Source: Singulisphaera sp. GP187 (lineage in GTDB: Bacteria > Planctomycetota > Planctomycetia > Isosphaerales > Isosphaeraceae). Taken from it: a stretch of DNA of 64,000 bases. The notes under the pieces are model-generated. The model made no database searches and was not told the origin of the DNA. It worked only from the letters and a program-made list of their open reading frames with translations. A program made the translations under genes and the position numbers. Location of the stretch: assembly GCF_900129635.1 (NCBI RefSeq), contig NZ_FSRB01000002.1, forward strand, positions 1,330,727-1,394,726, given 5' to 3'. Positions 34,255 through 43,579 of this stretch are shown one piece after another; position 1 is the first letter of the stretch, and every line of letters starts with the position of its first letter.

Positions 34255-35451
34255 TCAGACGGGGATCAAATCGATCAGGCGGTCGACAACGTGACGGCAT
34301 GTGTTTGTGCGAGCCCAGTCGTATCGCAACGCGGCTCGGCCATCATTGGAGTGGGCCTCGAGGATCGCGCGCACCGCCGCGATGAACGCGTCGGAGTCGG
34401 CCGCGACTTCGAGGAGATGGGGATAGAGTTGGCATTCGGGCAAGGCGGTGGAGACGATCGGCCGGCCGGTCACCATGTAGTCGAGGATTTTGGTGGGACA
34501 GCAGGCGATGTTGAATGGGTGGTCGGTCAGGTACGGGATCATGCAGACGTCGAACGCGCGGTTGTAAAGGTTGATTTCATTCTGGGGTCGCCACCCCACG
34601 GCGTGGACGTTGGGACGTGCCAGGCATTGCTGATAGTCGGCGTGCCAGGAGTCCGACTTTTGAACGTTGGTTTGGCCGACCAAGACGATCGACGCCTCGG
34701 GCAAGGCTTCGCTCAGACGGATCAAAAGTTTCCAATCGAGCCGGTCTTCGACCGACCCCACAAAGCCCAGGAGCGGGCGCGGGAGTGAGGCGATGTCGGC
34801 GGGGGGCGGCGCCGGGAGCTCCCAGGGGTGCTCCGTCAGCGACGTCGTTGGCGCGCCATGCGGGAGGTGCCGGATCTTGGCCGCGGCCTCGGGCACGGCG
34901 GCTCTCAACTCCTCGGCGCGGACCCGGGAGACGCAGATCGTGAGGTCGGACTCGAGCGCGGCCTTCCGCTCTAACATCTTGATCTGGTCCGCATAAGCAG
35001 GCCAGTACAGGCTGTAGTCGTCGATGTTGTAATAGATCTGGAAATCGGGACGCAGGCTGGCGCTGAGGTGGAGGTAGTAGGGGTAACTCATCACCAGCGC
35101 CAGGCGCGCGTCCGGGGCATGCCGTTGGTGCCAGTGTTGAATCGTTCGACGGATCGGCCTCATTCCCAAGGTGGGGAACCTCTTCATCCAACCGGTGGGG
35201 AGCACCAGTTCATGCTCCCAAAGGTTGGGTCGGCTCTCCACCAGCGGGGTGTTCCAGCTCCAGGGACGAAGCCCGTGCTTCCAGGCGTTGCGATAGTCCC
35301 GGCAATTGAGGAGCAGGGTGGTGACGCCCTCGCGCTCGACCTCGCGGAACAGGTTCTCGGTGGAGAACCAATTCACATCGGCCACCGCCAGCGCAAGCCG
35401 GTTCCGCGTCACGTCGAGGCCGTCCCGCGGTCGTGAGTCAGTCATGGCCAT
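34255..35451 (-). CDS. GT4-like glycosyltransferase
   Basis: A 398-residue cytoplasmic enzyme. The N-terminal half (WFSTENLFREVEREGVTTLL, LALVMSYPYYLHLSASLRPD, YYNIDDYSLYWPAYADQIKM) and C-terminal half (PLLGFVGSVEDRLDWKLLIR, ASIVLVGQTNVQKSDSW, EINLYNRAFDVCMIPYLTDH, PTKILDYMVTGRPIVSTALP) form a GT-B fold. The E-x7-E-like region around KILDYMVTGRP holds nucleotide-sugar binding residues. Donor and acceptor are unknown; relatives act in exopolysaccharide assembly. ATG 35451 or 35445 may be used. Confidence 0.87.
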   Translation of the reverse strand: MAMTDSRPRDGLDVTRNRLALAVADVNWFSTENLFREVEREGVTTLLLNCRDYRNAWKHGLRPWSWNTPLVESRPNLWEHELVLPTGWMKRFPTLGMRPIRRTIQHWHQRHAPDARLALVMSYPYYLHLSASLRPDFQIYYNIDDYSLYWPAYADQIKMLERKAALESDLTICVSRVRAEELRAAVPEAAAKIRHLPHGAPTTSLTEHPWELPAPPPADIASLPRPLLGFVGSVEDRLDWKLLIRLSEALPEASIVLVGQTNVQKSDSWHADYQQCLARPNVHAVGWRPQNEINLYNRAFDVCMIPYLTDHPFNIACCPTKILDYMVTGRPIVSTALPECQLYPHLLEVAADSDAFIAAVRAILEAHSNDGRAALRYDWARTNTCRHVVDRLIDLIPV

Positions 35452-36321
35452 CGTGGCTCTTGGTGTCCTGATCGTGAACTCCCTTCACTTCGTACCCACC
35501 TCAATCAATCCGTGGGAGGCCTGCCGACCGCCCCGCAACCCAACCTTGAGATCGACCGATCCTCAAGTGGAGGCAGCTTAAGTCACTCCTTGCTCCCTTG
35601 TCAAGTATGTACGTGACGCGAAGTGTTGATCGACATGGGTCGCCAGCCCTCCCAAGGAACGGTGTGATTTTCCAACATTCGGGATATTTGGCGATCGATT
35701 TGGGATTGAATCCCGCAGTCTCGAAAGATATGATCCGTAACTTCAAAATTGGGATTCAGACGCGGGATGCAGTTTGGGCCGGTTTCGGAGCGGCTCGACG
35801 GGCACCGGTCACGCGGGACGTTGACCTATGACGACGTCCGATGAAACGCGAGTCATGGGATAGATTCATCGGGGATTCGGGAATGGCCCGTGTTGGTTCG
35901 GCCATTTCTCGTGACCCCGCGATCGAGTTCAAAGCGCGGGAGATGAGCTCCGTCACGCGCCTCATTCGGTCGATTTGATGATCTATTTTGTGTATTCCGA
36001 CGAAACATCGGAATCGGAAAAATTTCTCTAAACCTCCGAATTTGTTGTTGGCGCGTGCTCGCACGCTCCCTACAATCTGGCCGACTTGGTGGCAGTGGCC
36101 TAAACCCGGAAGGATGAGGGGGTTAGGTGTCGCCGAGCGGCAACCTGCGTCTGGGATGGACGAGGGTCGCGCCGTCGCGGGATCAGGTTTCGGCCTGTTC
36201 CGGACGGCCAAACCATCACACCTGTGGCCTTTGGGTTCCAACGGCGGAATTCGAGGCCCCCGATGCGGAGCCACTCCGCATTCACCGATTGATTTCGCAC
36301 CTTCTGAAAGGGTTCAACTCG
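35452..36321. other. intergenic region without a recognisable gene
   Basis: About 870 bases with no frame I can support. The stretch 35590-36060 is AT-richer than its surroundings and probably holds promoters in both directions. A frame open from 36127 only extends the next gene and lacks protein character. Confidence 0.5.
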
Positions 36322-36657
36322 ATGCATCAGCTTATTCTTTTGACGGCTCTCACCGCGACCAGTGGACTCTTTGGCGGCGGACGCCAGCAGTGCGGGACGA
36401 GTCGTTGCGGTCGCCCGACGTTGGGCTTCTCGGCCTGCGCCCCGCGGCAGCAGTGTGCCCAGCCGCAGCCGCAGTTCTCCGCTTGCCAGCCTGGGACCGC
36501 CTGCGGGACGGCTGCCCCGGCTGCCTACCCGACCTATGCCGCTCCTCAGGCGCCCGTCGCCGCTCCTCAGGCCGCCCCCCAGGCCGCGTTTTATCCTTCG
36601 TTCTATGGCCCCGCCGGGGCTTCGAACTGTGCCGGCGGCAGCTGCGCCCGCCGTTGA
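36322..36657 (+). CDS. small Cys/Gln/Pro/Ala-rich exported protein
   Basis: A 111-residue protein starting MHQLILLTALTATSGLFGGG, a short hydrophobic leader, after GAAAGGG. The mature part has paired cysteines (QQCGTSRCG, FSACAPRQQC, FSACQPGTAC) at near-regular spacing, a Pro/Ala/Gln linker (APQAPVAAPQAAPQAAFYPS) and a last NCAGGSCARR. Nine cysteines in so short a chain suggest disulphides or metal binding in the envelope. No family recognised. Confidence 0.65.
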   Translation: MHQLILLTALTATSGLFGGGRQQCGTSRCGRPTLGFSACAPRQQCAQPQPQFSACQPGTACGTAAPAAYPTYAAPQAPVAAPQAAPQAAFYPSFYGPAGASNCAGGSCARR

Positions 36658-37197
36658 TCCGGCTGCGGGGTCGCTGACCTGCTCCTTGGGGGAGCCATGG
36701 TTCAGCGCGTCCCGAGCCCGACCCTTCCATCCCTTGGCGGAGTTCTTGCGCGTGGCGCGGGGACTCCGTCTTGCATTTCGAATGCCATCGAACAAACCGC
36801 TTCGCTGACGGAAGGGCAGAGAATCAAGCCCGTCTTTTTTTTTGCCGTTCCGAGGCGGGAACGCGAAGTTTCGCCGAACCCATTTTTCCCGGTCTTGGCA
36901 TCATTGTGGGGCCAACGATTCCGGTAGGGAGGGATTCGGCCCCCTCACGCGCCTTCGAGAATCTGTTGGAGCGGGCGTTTCATCAGGATCGAGGGGGCGG
37001 TGAGACCAGAGGAGGCGGGAGGAGTTGACGGTCGGCGAGGGAAAACGAGGATCGTTCCCGCTCGCCGCGTCCATCAAAGGAGGCACGATGGCTGGGGTCG
37101 CTTTGGACCCGTCACCATCGTTGGTTGGTCGATTCGATCGCTGTGAAAAACAAAGGGATTCGCAACGGCCTCACCAGCCGCGTGGGAAACACTTCTC
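36658..37197. other. intergenic region without a recognisable gene
   Basis: Some 540 bases between a rightward small gene and the 3' end of the DUF1573 gene. Apart from the terminator candidate at 36807-36843 nothing convincing is seen. Confidence 0.5.
36807..36843 (+). terminator. weak stem followed by nine T
   Basis: GACGG (36807-36811) and CCGTC (36830-36834) form a short stem, with an alternative GGGC/GCCC pairing inside, and a run of nine T follows at 36835-36843. It lies 150 bp after the small Cys-rich gene. Confidence 0.45.
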
Positions 37198-38190
37198 TCA
37201 GGGAGCGATGGTGGCGAACGTTCGGAGTGTGGCCGGGGGTTCGTCCTTCAAGTCGGTTGCGATCTCGAAGACGGCGTTGTAGGGACCGGCTTGGTCGGGA
37301 GCCTTGAAGGTGATATCCACGGTATGGAGCGGTCGCGCTCCCTCGGGGTCCGCCTTTCCGGACAGCTCTTCCTTGTTCCCCTTGAGGGTGGTGAGGTTGA
37401 ACGGCTGAGCGGATCGGACGAGGACTTTCTTGGTGACGGTTGAGCCAGGCTTGACGCGTCCCAGGTTGATGATCGAGGGAGAAACGACAACAGCCGTCTG
37501 CACGTTCGCCGTGACCGAGACGGGAATGGTCGCTCCGCTCGGGTCATTGGTTTCCAAGGTGATTTCGTCCTTGAAGTAACCGTTGGGCACGGTGGGGTGC
37601 AGAGTGGCGATCAAGGTAAACTGTTGCTGGCCGTCGATCGTGCTCCCCGCGGGCTTGAGCTCCGCCTTGATGTGGTTGCTCTGCGTCTTCATCTTGGTCA
37701 CTTGCCAGTTGGGCATCCCGCCCGCGTAGTTCAGTTGCAGGTTGATCTTCGGTGTGGCCGAGCGCTGCACGGTCCCGAAATCCACCTGGCCGGGCATCAA
37801 CGTGATGTCGCCCCGGATGAAGCAGCTCAGGTTCAGGTCGACCTCAACGAAGTTGGGCTGATCGATGATCAAGGTCAGGCCCGAGGCCTTGTGACCGACG
37901 AACTTGGTGGTATCGATCACCGCTTCGATGGAGGTCTGGGTTCCTGTCGGGATCACGCGGGCGCCGACTTTGACCTCGGTGCAGCCGCACTTGGTACGCC
38001 AGTCGGCAATGTGAATTTCATAACCCGTCCGATTGATCAGACGGAAGGTGTGGTGGATTTTGGAGCCTCGCGCGACGTTTCCGAAGTCGAAGGCTCGTTC
38101 TGGAAAAACCGTGTCGACCCAGCTCTGCGCAACCACGGAATGGGCGGCAAACAGAGCCCAGGCCGCCATGAGGATTGGAACGCGACGCAT
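37198..38190 (-). CDS. DUF1573 secreted protein
   Basis: A 330-residue protein. ATG 38190 gives a signal peptide (PILMAAWALFAAHSVVAQSW); AAGGGAATT lies upstream. The first domain carries the DUF1573 signature FDFGNVARGSKIHHTFRLIN and WRTKCGCTEVKV, with the conserved C-G-C-T. A second copy appears as VDFGTVQRSATPKINLQLNY and a third as IINLGRVKPGSTVTKKVLVR, so it is a chain of Ig-like ASH-type modules. Such proteins are abundant in planctomycetes and presumably periplasmic; the exact role is unknown. Confidence 0.88.
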   Translation of the reverse strand: MRRVPILMAAWALFAAHSVVAQSWVDTVFPERAFDFGNVARGSKIHHTFRLINRTGYEIHIADWRTKCGCTEVKVGARVIPTGTQTSIEAVIDTTKFVGHKASGLTLIIDQPNFVEVDLNLSCFIRGDITLMPGQVDFGTVQRSATPKINLQLNYAGGMPNWQVTKMKTQSNHIKAELKPAGSTIDGQQQFTLIATLHPTVPNGYFKDEITLETNDPSGATIPVSVTANVQTAVVVSPSIINLGRVKPGSTVTKKVLVRSAQPFNLTTLKGNKEELSGKADPEGARPLHTVDITFKAPDQAGPYNAVFEIATDLKDEPPATLRTFATIAP

Positions 38191-38649
38191 GGGGCCAATT
38201 CCCTTCTTATAGGCCAGATCACTAAGCGGCCTCTCCGCATCTCCGTTACGAGCCAATCCTAACCAGCCAGGCCGCTGGCGGGGCATGGCGGAATCCCTCG
38301 GGACCCTGCCGCCACCCCCGCGCTCGCTCGAAAGCTATCATATCCCCATCGCTGCTCCTCGTCACTTCGAGCTCGTGTTTTTCTCCGGGGTTGCCCGATA
38401 CCACCAGCACGTCCGACCCATTCCGAATTCCCCGATTGCCGTTGTCAGGCTGGTGGGGGAGAGTACTAGCTGTTACGATGGTTATAAGGCATTGATCGAG
38501 TCGGGTTCCGCGTTGCCGTCGTCCTTGGGGCCGTAGGACGGATTGCGACCACCGGTCTTGTCAGCAATGCTCGTCTCTTCTCTTCGCAACGGCCATTCTC
38601 CGTGCACTCCCCCACGTCTCTGAACGCAAACCGCCGCGGATATTCTGCT
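38191..38649. other. divergent intergenic region
   Basis: These 459 bases separate the leftward DUF1573 gene from the rightward STAS gene and must hold both promoters. No gene, clear repeat or consensus promoter can be pointed out. Confidence 0.45.
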
Positions 38650-39126
38650 ATGCTCAAGCCCGCCGTGGAAGTTCACAATGTCGATGGGATCCTAGTCGCC
38701 GAGTTCTGGGATTGTCTTCGACTCGATCCAGCCCCCGTTCAAGACTTGCGTACGCTCTACGAAGCGCACCTGGCCTCGAAGGGGAGGCCCGTGGCGGTCA
38801 TCGACCTCCTGGGCGTCGGTTACGCGGGGTCGGCGGCGCTCGGCAACTTCATGGCCATGCACCGTCTGGCCAAGCAACGCGGGGGTCGACTCATTTTCTG
38901 CAACGTCGATCCGACCGTGTTCGAGGTGTTTCGCGTCAGCAAGCTCGACCCCTTGTTCACGTTCTCGGCCGATCGCGCCTCGGCGTTGGCCGCGGCCAAT
39001 GGTCAGGAGTCGTCGTCGGCTCCCGCCGCCTTCCCCAGTTCACCTACGGTGCCCGCCGCGGCCCCACCGCGTAAAAGCGGTGGAGATGGCTTGATCAGCG
39101 CAAGCCGACGAAGGAAGCTGTCTTAA
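38650..39126 (+). CDS. STAS-domain protein with low-complexity tail
   Basis: A 158-residue protein. Residues 1-110 form a STAS fold like anti-sigma factor antagonists: VDGILVAEFWDCLRLDPAPV, then PVAVIDLLGVGYAGSAALGN, where the Ser after GYAG is at the site normally phosphorylated, and LIFCNVDPTVFEVFRVSKLD. The tail is Ser/Pro/Ala-rich with a basic end. No strong ribosome site precedes ATG 38650. A second STAS gene follows 82 bp later, so the two may work together in a partner-switching pathway, but no kinase or phosphatase partner is adjacent. Confidence 0.82.
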   Translation: MLKPAVEVHNVDGILVAEFWDCLRLDPAPVQDLRTLYEAHLASKGRPVAVIDLLGVGYAGSAALGNFMAMHRLAKQRGGRLIFCNVDPTVFEVFRVSKLDPLFTFSADRASALAAANGQESSSAPAAFPSSPTVPAAAPPRKSGGDGLISASRRRKLS

Positions 39127-39208
39127 GCTTGCGGCTCGGATCCGCGCCGCCTTGGCCTTCGCTAGCGATGAGCGGGCTGGTTGTTTGTTCCTTGAGAGGC
39201 TTTTCCCG

Positions 39209-39565
39209 ATGGCGTCCACGCCTCGAATCGATGTGAATGAAATCGATAGCGTGAAAGTCGTCCGACTCCTCGACCGGCAACTCTTCGACGAGCGGACTGT
39301 TCGCGACGTTGCGGACCAGATTGCAGCCATTCTTCCGAATGACGGCACTCCCATTCGTTTGGTGCTTGACTTCTCCGACGTGGCCTTGATCTCGAGCTCG
39401 CTGCTGAGCAAGCTGATCCTGTTTCAGCGTCGGGTCGATTCCTCGCGGGGCAAGCTCCGGCTCTGCGAGCTTTCCCCCGTGCTCCAGCAGGTCTTCCGGA
39501 CCTCGAACCTCGATCGGCTCTTCAGTATCGATCGCGACCAACGCGCCTCGCTGGCGGCCTTCTAG
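39209..39565 (+). CDS. STAS-domain anti-sigma factor antagonist-like protein
   Basis: A 118-residue single-domain STAS protein. It shows VKVVRLLDRQLFDERTVRDV, then the strand and phosphorylation loop IRLVLDFSDVALISSSLLSK (the DFSDV..ISS motif), and LRLCELSPVLQQVFRTSNLD, as in SpoIIAA/RsbV. ATG 39209 follows GAGAGG. It should exchange partners according to its phosphorylation at one of the serines of ISSS. It lies 82 bp behind the other STAS gene. Confidence 0.88.
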   Translation: MASTPRIDVNEIDSVKVVRLLDRQLFDERTVRDVADQIAAILPNDGTPIRLVLDFSDVALISSSLLSKLILFQRRVDSSRGKLRLCELSPVLQQVFRTSNLDRLFSIDRDQRASLAAF

Positions 39566-39616
39566 GCATTGTTTGAGAAAATCGGTCGAGGTTGAACTCG
39601 GCGATGATCCTCGCTG

Positions 39617-39728
39617 GAACCGAGCCGCGCACGCAGCGCAGCGGAGTCAGCGGTTCCCGATTGACGTTCCGAGGTGCCGAGCGCAACCGGAACGCTGACT
39701 CCGCTGCGCTGCGTGCGCGGCTCGGTTC
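39617..39728. repeat. 36-bp-arm inverted repeat (intergenic palindromic repeat, type B)
   Basis: Positions 39617-39652 and 39693-39728 are perfect reverse complements over 36 bases, extendable with a one-base bulge to about 40, around a 40-nt loop. The core is GCGCACGCAGCGCAGCGGAG. It sits between convergent STAS and MATE genes. It differs in sequence from the type A repeat. Confidence 0.9.
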
Positions 39729-39776
39729 AAGAAGAAGCAGTGGCCCGACCATCAGACCACACGGATTTTGTCCGGT

Positions 39777-41156
39777 TTAGACTCGCGCCAGCCTCCAGCC
39801 ACCGTGGAGAAACCGCGCGGCGACCAGAGCCGCGCGAAGGCAGAGGTCGGCAAGCATGGCAATCCAGGCGCCGTAGAGTCCCCATCCGAGCCCGCCCGAA
39901 GCTTCGGGGGTGGTCAGCAAGTAGGTCAGCGGGATCCGTACGACCAAGTAGCCGAGCACGACGATCACCCAGGGCCAGCGGGTATCCCCGGCTCCTCGGA
40001 GTGCGCCGTTCAATACGTTGATGGTCGCCAGGGCGGGCATGGCGAAGGCCACCACCCGCAACACCGGCACGCCCAGGGCCGCGACTTCGGGTTGGCGGCC
40101 CCCGGTGAATACGAAGAACATCGGCCCGGCCAGCCCGTAGATGAGCACCCCCAAGCCGGAGAGGACGACGACTCCCAGCCACCAGGAGGTTCGGGCGGCC
40201 TGACTTGCGAGGTCGGGACGTCCCGCGCCCAGGTATTGGCCCGTGAGCGTACTCGCGGCGACCGCGAAGGCCGTGATGGTCAGAAAGGCGATCGCCTCGC
40301 AACGGATCGCCACACCGTGCGCCGCGGTGGCGGTCGCGCCCAGCAGGTTGATCAGGCTGAGGAACCAGAGCTGGGACAGGACGTTGGTCATGCTCTCGCC
40401 CGCGGCCGGCACGCTGATCCTGAGGATCCTCCGGGTCTCGTGCCAGACCGGGATCATCCCGCGCCAGTCGAGAGTCATGCCCGACCGCCCGCGAATCAGC
40501 AGGCCGAGCACGACCAACCCCCCTACCCCCTCGCCGATCGCTGTCCCGAGCGCAATTCCGGCGAAGCCGAGTGTCGGGAACGGGCCGATGCCCTGGAGTA
40601 GCGACCAACTCAGCGCCACATTAATCAGGTTAACCAGAATCATGACCCACATCCCGGTCCTGGTGTCCCCTGCCCCTCGGAGACAGGCAATCCCGACCGT
40701 GGTGCAGGCCAGGAGCGGAGTGATCGTCAGGACGATCTTCAAGAAGAGAGTCGCATGGATCGCCGCGGCGCCCCTGAGGTTCAAGGCCCGCACAATCGCC
40801 GGCGCGGTCATCCAGCCGATCGCAAAGGTCGCGGTGCCGACGACCAGGGCGATCGTGATCGACTGCTGGCAGATTCGCGCGGCCGCGGTGCGCTGGCCCT
40901 GACCGATCATCCGGGCCACCAACGCGGTTCCCCCGACCGAAACGATCGTCAGGATGTTGCCGAGAAACCAGAAGAGGTAACTCGACACCGTCACCGCGGC
41001 CAGATGCTCCTGCGAGAGGTAGCGACCCGTCAGCAGGGTATCGGACAGACCGACCAGGTAGAGCAGCGACTGTTCAACGAGCACCGGCGCGGCCAGCCAG
41101 ATCACCTGGCGTGCAATCGAGGAGCCGGGAACCGCAAGCGAAGGGGCGTCGTCCAT
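39777..41156 (-). CDS. MATE-family efflux transporter
   Basis: A 459-residue protein with twelve predicted helices in two halves of the MATE type: VIWLAAPVLVEQSLLYLVGL, then LSQEHLAAVTVSSYLFWFLG, and the second half starting ILRISVPAAGESMTNVLSQL. It matches NorM/DinF-like exporters of cationic compounds driven by Na+ or H+. ATG 41156 follows AAGGATCGTG; the frame upstream to 41315 is not protein-like. The C-terminus is short and basic. Confidence 0.9.
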   Translation of the reverse strand: MDDAPSLAVPGSSIARQVIWLAAPVLVEQSLLYLVGLSDTLLTGRYLSQEHLAAVTVSSYLFWFLGNILTIVSVGGTALVARMIGQGQRTAAARICQQSITIALVVGTATFAIGWMTAPAIVRALNLRGAAAIHATLFLKIVLTITPLLACTTVGIACLRGAGDTRTGMWVMILVNLINVALSWSLLQGIGPFPTLGFAGIALGTAIGEGVGGLVVLGLLIRGRSGMTLDWRGMIPVWHETRRILRISVPAAGESMTNVLSQLWFLSLINLLGATATAAHGVAIRCEAIAFLTITAFAVAASTLTGQYLGAGRPDLASQAARTSWWLGVVVLSGLGVLIYGLAGPMFFVFTGGRQPEVAALGVPVLRVVAFAMPALATINVLNGALRGAGDTRWPWVIVVLGYLVVRIPLTYLLTTPEASGGLGWGLYGAWIAMLADLCLRAALVAARFLHGGWRLARV

Positions 41157-41373
41157 CACGATCCTTACTAGGGAGGAAGACGCACCCCAAAGCGTCAGCG
41201 CAAGGGGACGCGCCGAGTGTCGATGGGAAGGCCCCAAATTCGGCTTGACTCGGATTTTTCGACCCACGGGGGGACGTTGATCGGACCGGGGTGCAGGTAG
41301 GTGGGTTTCCCGCACTCGACCCTAAGAGCTATGATAGCGACTCGGACAACCCATGCTTCGGAGGAGTTCGCCC

Positions 41374-42240
41374 GTGCCCGCTCGAATCCTGGATGGTAAG
41401 GCCCTCGCGCAAAAAGTGAGGAAGGACGTGGCGGTCGAGGTGGCGCGGCTCAAGGCCGAGCACGGTCTGGTTCCCGGCCTGACGGTTGTGCTCGTCGGCG
41501 AGAATTCCGCAAGCCAGGTCTACGTCCGCAACAAGCAGAGCGCGTGCGAAGCCGCCGGCATGCACGGGACCATCGACCGCCTTGCCGCCGACACGTCCGA
41601 AGCCACCCTGCTCGCGACCATCGACCGCCTCAACGCCGACCCCGCCGTTCACGGGATCCTCGTTCAACTGCCGCTCCCCTCCCAGATTAACGAGCGTGCG
41701 GTGATCGAACGGATCGATCCGCTGAAAGATGTCGATGGGTTTCACCCGGTCAATGTCGGGCTCTTGACGATTGGGATGCCCCGGTTTGTCCCCTGCACTC
41801 CGCTCGGGATTCAGGAGATGCTGGTTCACCACGGGGTCGAGACCCGAGGCGCTCACGCCGTGATCCTGGGCCGCTCCCAGATCGTCGGCAAGCCGATGGC
41901 GCTCCTGCTCGTTCAAAAAGGGATCGGCGGCGACTCGACGGTGACGATCTGCCATACCGCGACGCGCGACGCCGCCGCCGAGACGCGCCGGGCCGATATC
42001 CTGATCGCCGCGATCGGCCAACCCGAAGCGGTCCGGGCCGACTGGATCAAGCCGGGAGCGGTCGTCATCGACGTGGGAATGAACCGGCGGAGCGACGGCT
42101 CGCTCTGCGGCGACGTCCACTACCCGGGCGCGTCCGAGGTGGCTTCGCTGATTACCCCGGTTCCCGGAGGCGTCGGGCCGATGACGGTCGCCATGCTCTT
42201 GCGCAATACCTTGCGGGCCGCGCTTCTGGCCCAATCATGA
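41374..42240 (+). CDS. folD: methylenetetrahydrofolate dehydrogenase/cyclohydrolase FolD
   Basis: A 288-residue bifunctional enzyme that oxidises 5,10-methylene-THF with NADP+ and hydrolyses the methenyl product to 10-formyl-THF. Motifs: VLVGENSASQVYVRNKQSAC with the catalytic Lys in YVRNK, GILVQLPLPSQI, DPLKDVDGFHPVNVG, PCTPLGI and the NADP site VILGRSQIVGKPMALLL, ending PVPGGVGPMTVAMLLRNT. The GTG at 41374 has GGAGG nine bases upstream, better than the ATG at 41353. A 4-bp overlap couples it to the next small membrane protein gene. Confidence 0.97.
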   Translation: MPARILDGKALAQKVRKDVAVEVARLKAEHGLVPGLTVVLVGENSASQVYVRNKQSACEAAGMHGTIDRLAADTSEATLLATIDRLNADPAVHGILVQLPLPSQINERAVIERIDPLKDVDGFHPVNVGLLTIGMPRFVPCTPLGIQEMLVHHGVETRGAHAVILGRSQIVGKPMALLLVQKGIGGDSTVTICHTATRDAAAETRRADILIAAIGQPEAVRADWIKPGAVVIDVGMNRRSDGSLCGDVHYPGASEVASLITPVPGGVGPMTVAMLLRNTLRAALLAQS

Positions 42241-42665
42241 ACCAGGAACAAGAGACGCTCCGGAAGCTTGATCGGCTCCTGAACCAGCTCGATCGGAAGG
42301 CCAGGCGGCCGCGCTCGCGATTTCCGATGGCGGCGATCTACTTGACCCTGGCCCTGATCCTGGGTTATCAACTGCTCGTGCGTTTCGTCCCCATGGTCTG
42401 GTCGACGCTTCTGCCCGGTGGCTGGGCCCAGGCCGAAACTTTGTCCGGTTGGCCGGGCCTGATCTACCGCTTAGGGTGGATCTGTCACACGCGCTTCGAG
42501 GCGGTCTGCATCGCGTTGGGTGGCATTTCGCTTGCGGGATTCGTGCTGAGCTTCGGCCCCTGGCCGGCGCGGCTCGTGGTCTGGCTGGCCGCGGTCGGGT
42601 TCGTTCTCGTCGACGCGGGCATCGTGTTCGTCGCGATCATGACCTGTCTCAATCTGGCCCTCTGA
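42237..42665 (+). CDS. small hypothetical membrane protein
   Basis: A 142-residue protein with three hydrophobic segments (PMAAIYLTLALILGYQLLVR; FEAVCIALGGISLAGFVLSF; VVWLAAVGFVLVDAGIVFVA) after a basic, coiled-coil-like start (LRKLDRLLNQLDRKARRPRS). Its ATG overlaps the folD stop by 4 bp. No family recognised. Confidence 0.75.
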   Translation: MNQEQETLRKLDRLLNQLDRKARRPRSRFPMAAIYLTLALILGYQLLVRFVPMVWSTLLPGGWAQAETLSGWPGLIYRLGWICHTRFEAVCIALGGISLAGFVLSFGPWPARLVVWLAAVGFVLVDAGIVFVAIMTCLNLAL

Positions 42666-42745
42666 AAACGAGTCCAGGGCCGTCTCGGGCGGGTGGCTCG
42701 AGCGGTTCTCGCCCATTTCACGTCAATTTAAAGGCGACCTCTATC

Positions 42746-43579
42746 ATGATCCGCCTGGGAATTTGCAACGAACTCTTCGAGGGGTGGGACTTCGCCGAGG
42801 TTTGCCGGACGGTCAAGGCGCTCGGCTACGAAGGCCTCGAAATTGCGCCGTTCACCCTGGCACCGCGAATCACCGACGTCTCGGCGGCGCGTCGCCGCGA
42901 ACTCCGTACGATCATCGAGGACGCGGGCCTGAGCACGATCGGTCTCCACTGGCTCTTGGCCAAGACCGAGGGCTTTTACCTGACGACTCCCGACGTTGCG
43001 GTCCGGAATCAAACGGCCGACTATCTCGTGGAACTGGCCGAGGCGACTCGCGACCTCGGCGGCACCCTGATGGTCCTCGGCTCACCCAAACAACGCGATT
43101 TGCTGCCGGGGGTCTCCTACGATCAGGCGTTCGACTTCGCCGTCGATGTGCTGAGCCGATCGATGCCGAAGATCGGCGACTTCGGGGTCGACCTTTGCGT
43201 GGAGCCGCTGGCGCCGAGTGAGACCGACTTTCTTAACACGTGCGACCAGGCGAACGTCATGATCGAGCGGGTGGGCCACCCGAACTTCAAGCTCCACATG
43301 GACGTGAAAGCCCAGAGCGGTGAGACGACCGCCACCGTTCCCGAACTGCTGACCAAGCACGCCGCCAACGCCGGACACTTTCACACCCAGGACGTGAACC
43401 TCCGCGGACCCGGTATGGGAGACGTCGACTTCGGCCCGATCATGAAGGCGCTCGTCGATTCTGGCTACGATCGTTGGGCCTCGGTCGAGGTCTTCGATTA
43501 CTCACCAGGTGCCGTGGAAACGGCCCGCCAGAGCATCGAGACCCTGAAGCGGAACTTGGACGCAGCCTATGCCCGTTGA
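42746..43579 (+). CDS. TIM-barrel sugar isomerase/epimerase family protein
   Basis: A 277-residue protein of the xylose isomerase-like AP-endonuclease-2 superfamily. It starts RLGICNELFEGWDFAEVCRT, then GYEGLEIAPFTLA, LGGTLMVLGSPKQRDLL, DLCVEPLAPSETDFLNTCDQ (metal-ligand Glu), NFKLHMDVKAQSGE (His, Asp), HFHTQDVNLRGPGMGDVDFG (His) and WASVEVFDYSPGAVETAR (Glu). These supply the divalent metal site of D-psicose/tagatose 3-epimerase-like enzymes. Substrate is unknown. It follows the small membrane gene by 80 bp. Confidence 0.88.
   Translation: MIRLGICNELFEGWDFAEVCRTVKALGYEGLEIAPFTLAPRITDVSAARRRELRTIIEDAGLSTIGLHWLLAKTEGFYLTTPDVAVRNQTADYLVELAEATRDLGGTLMVLGSPKQRDLLPGVSYDQAFDFAVDVLSRSMPKIGDFGVDLCVEPLAPSETDFLNTCDQANVMIERVGHPNFKLHMDVKAQSGETTATVPELLTKHAANAGHFHTQDVNLRGPGMGDVDFGPIMKALVDSGYDRWASVEVFDYSPGAVETARQSIETLKRNLDAAYAR

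Noticed and set aside
39772..40601. Long rightward frame over the MATE gene
   Set aside because: It is a high-GC shadow: Gly/His/Arg-rich, with no domain, while the opposite strand has a full transporter.
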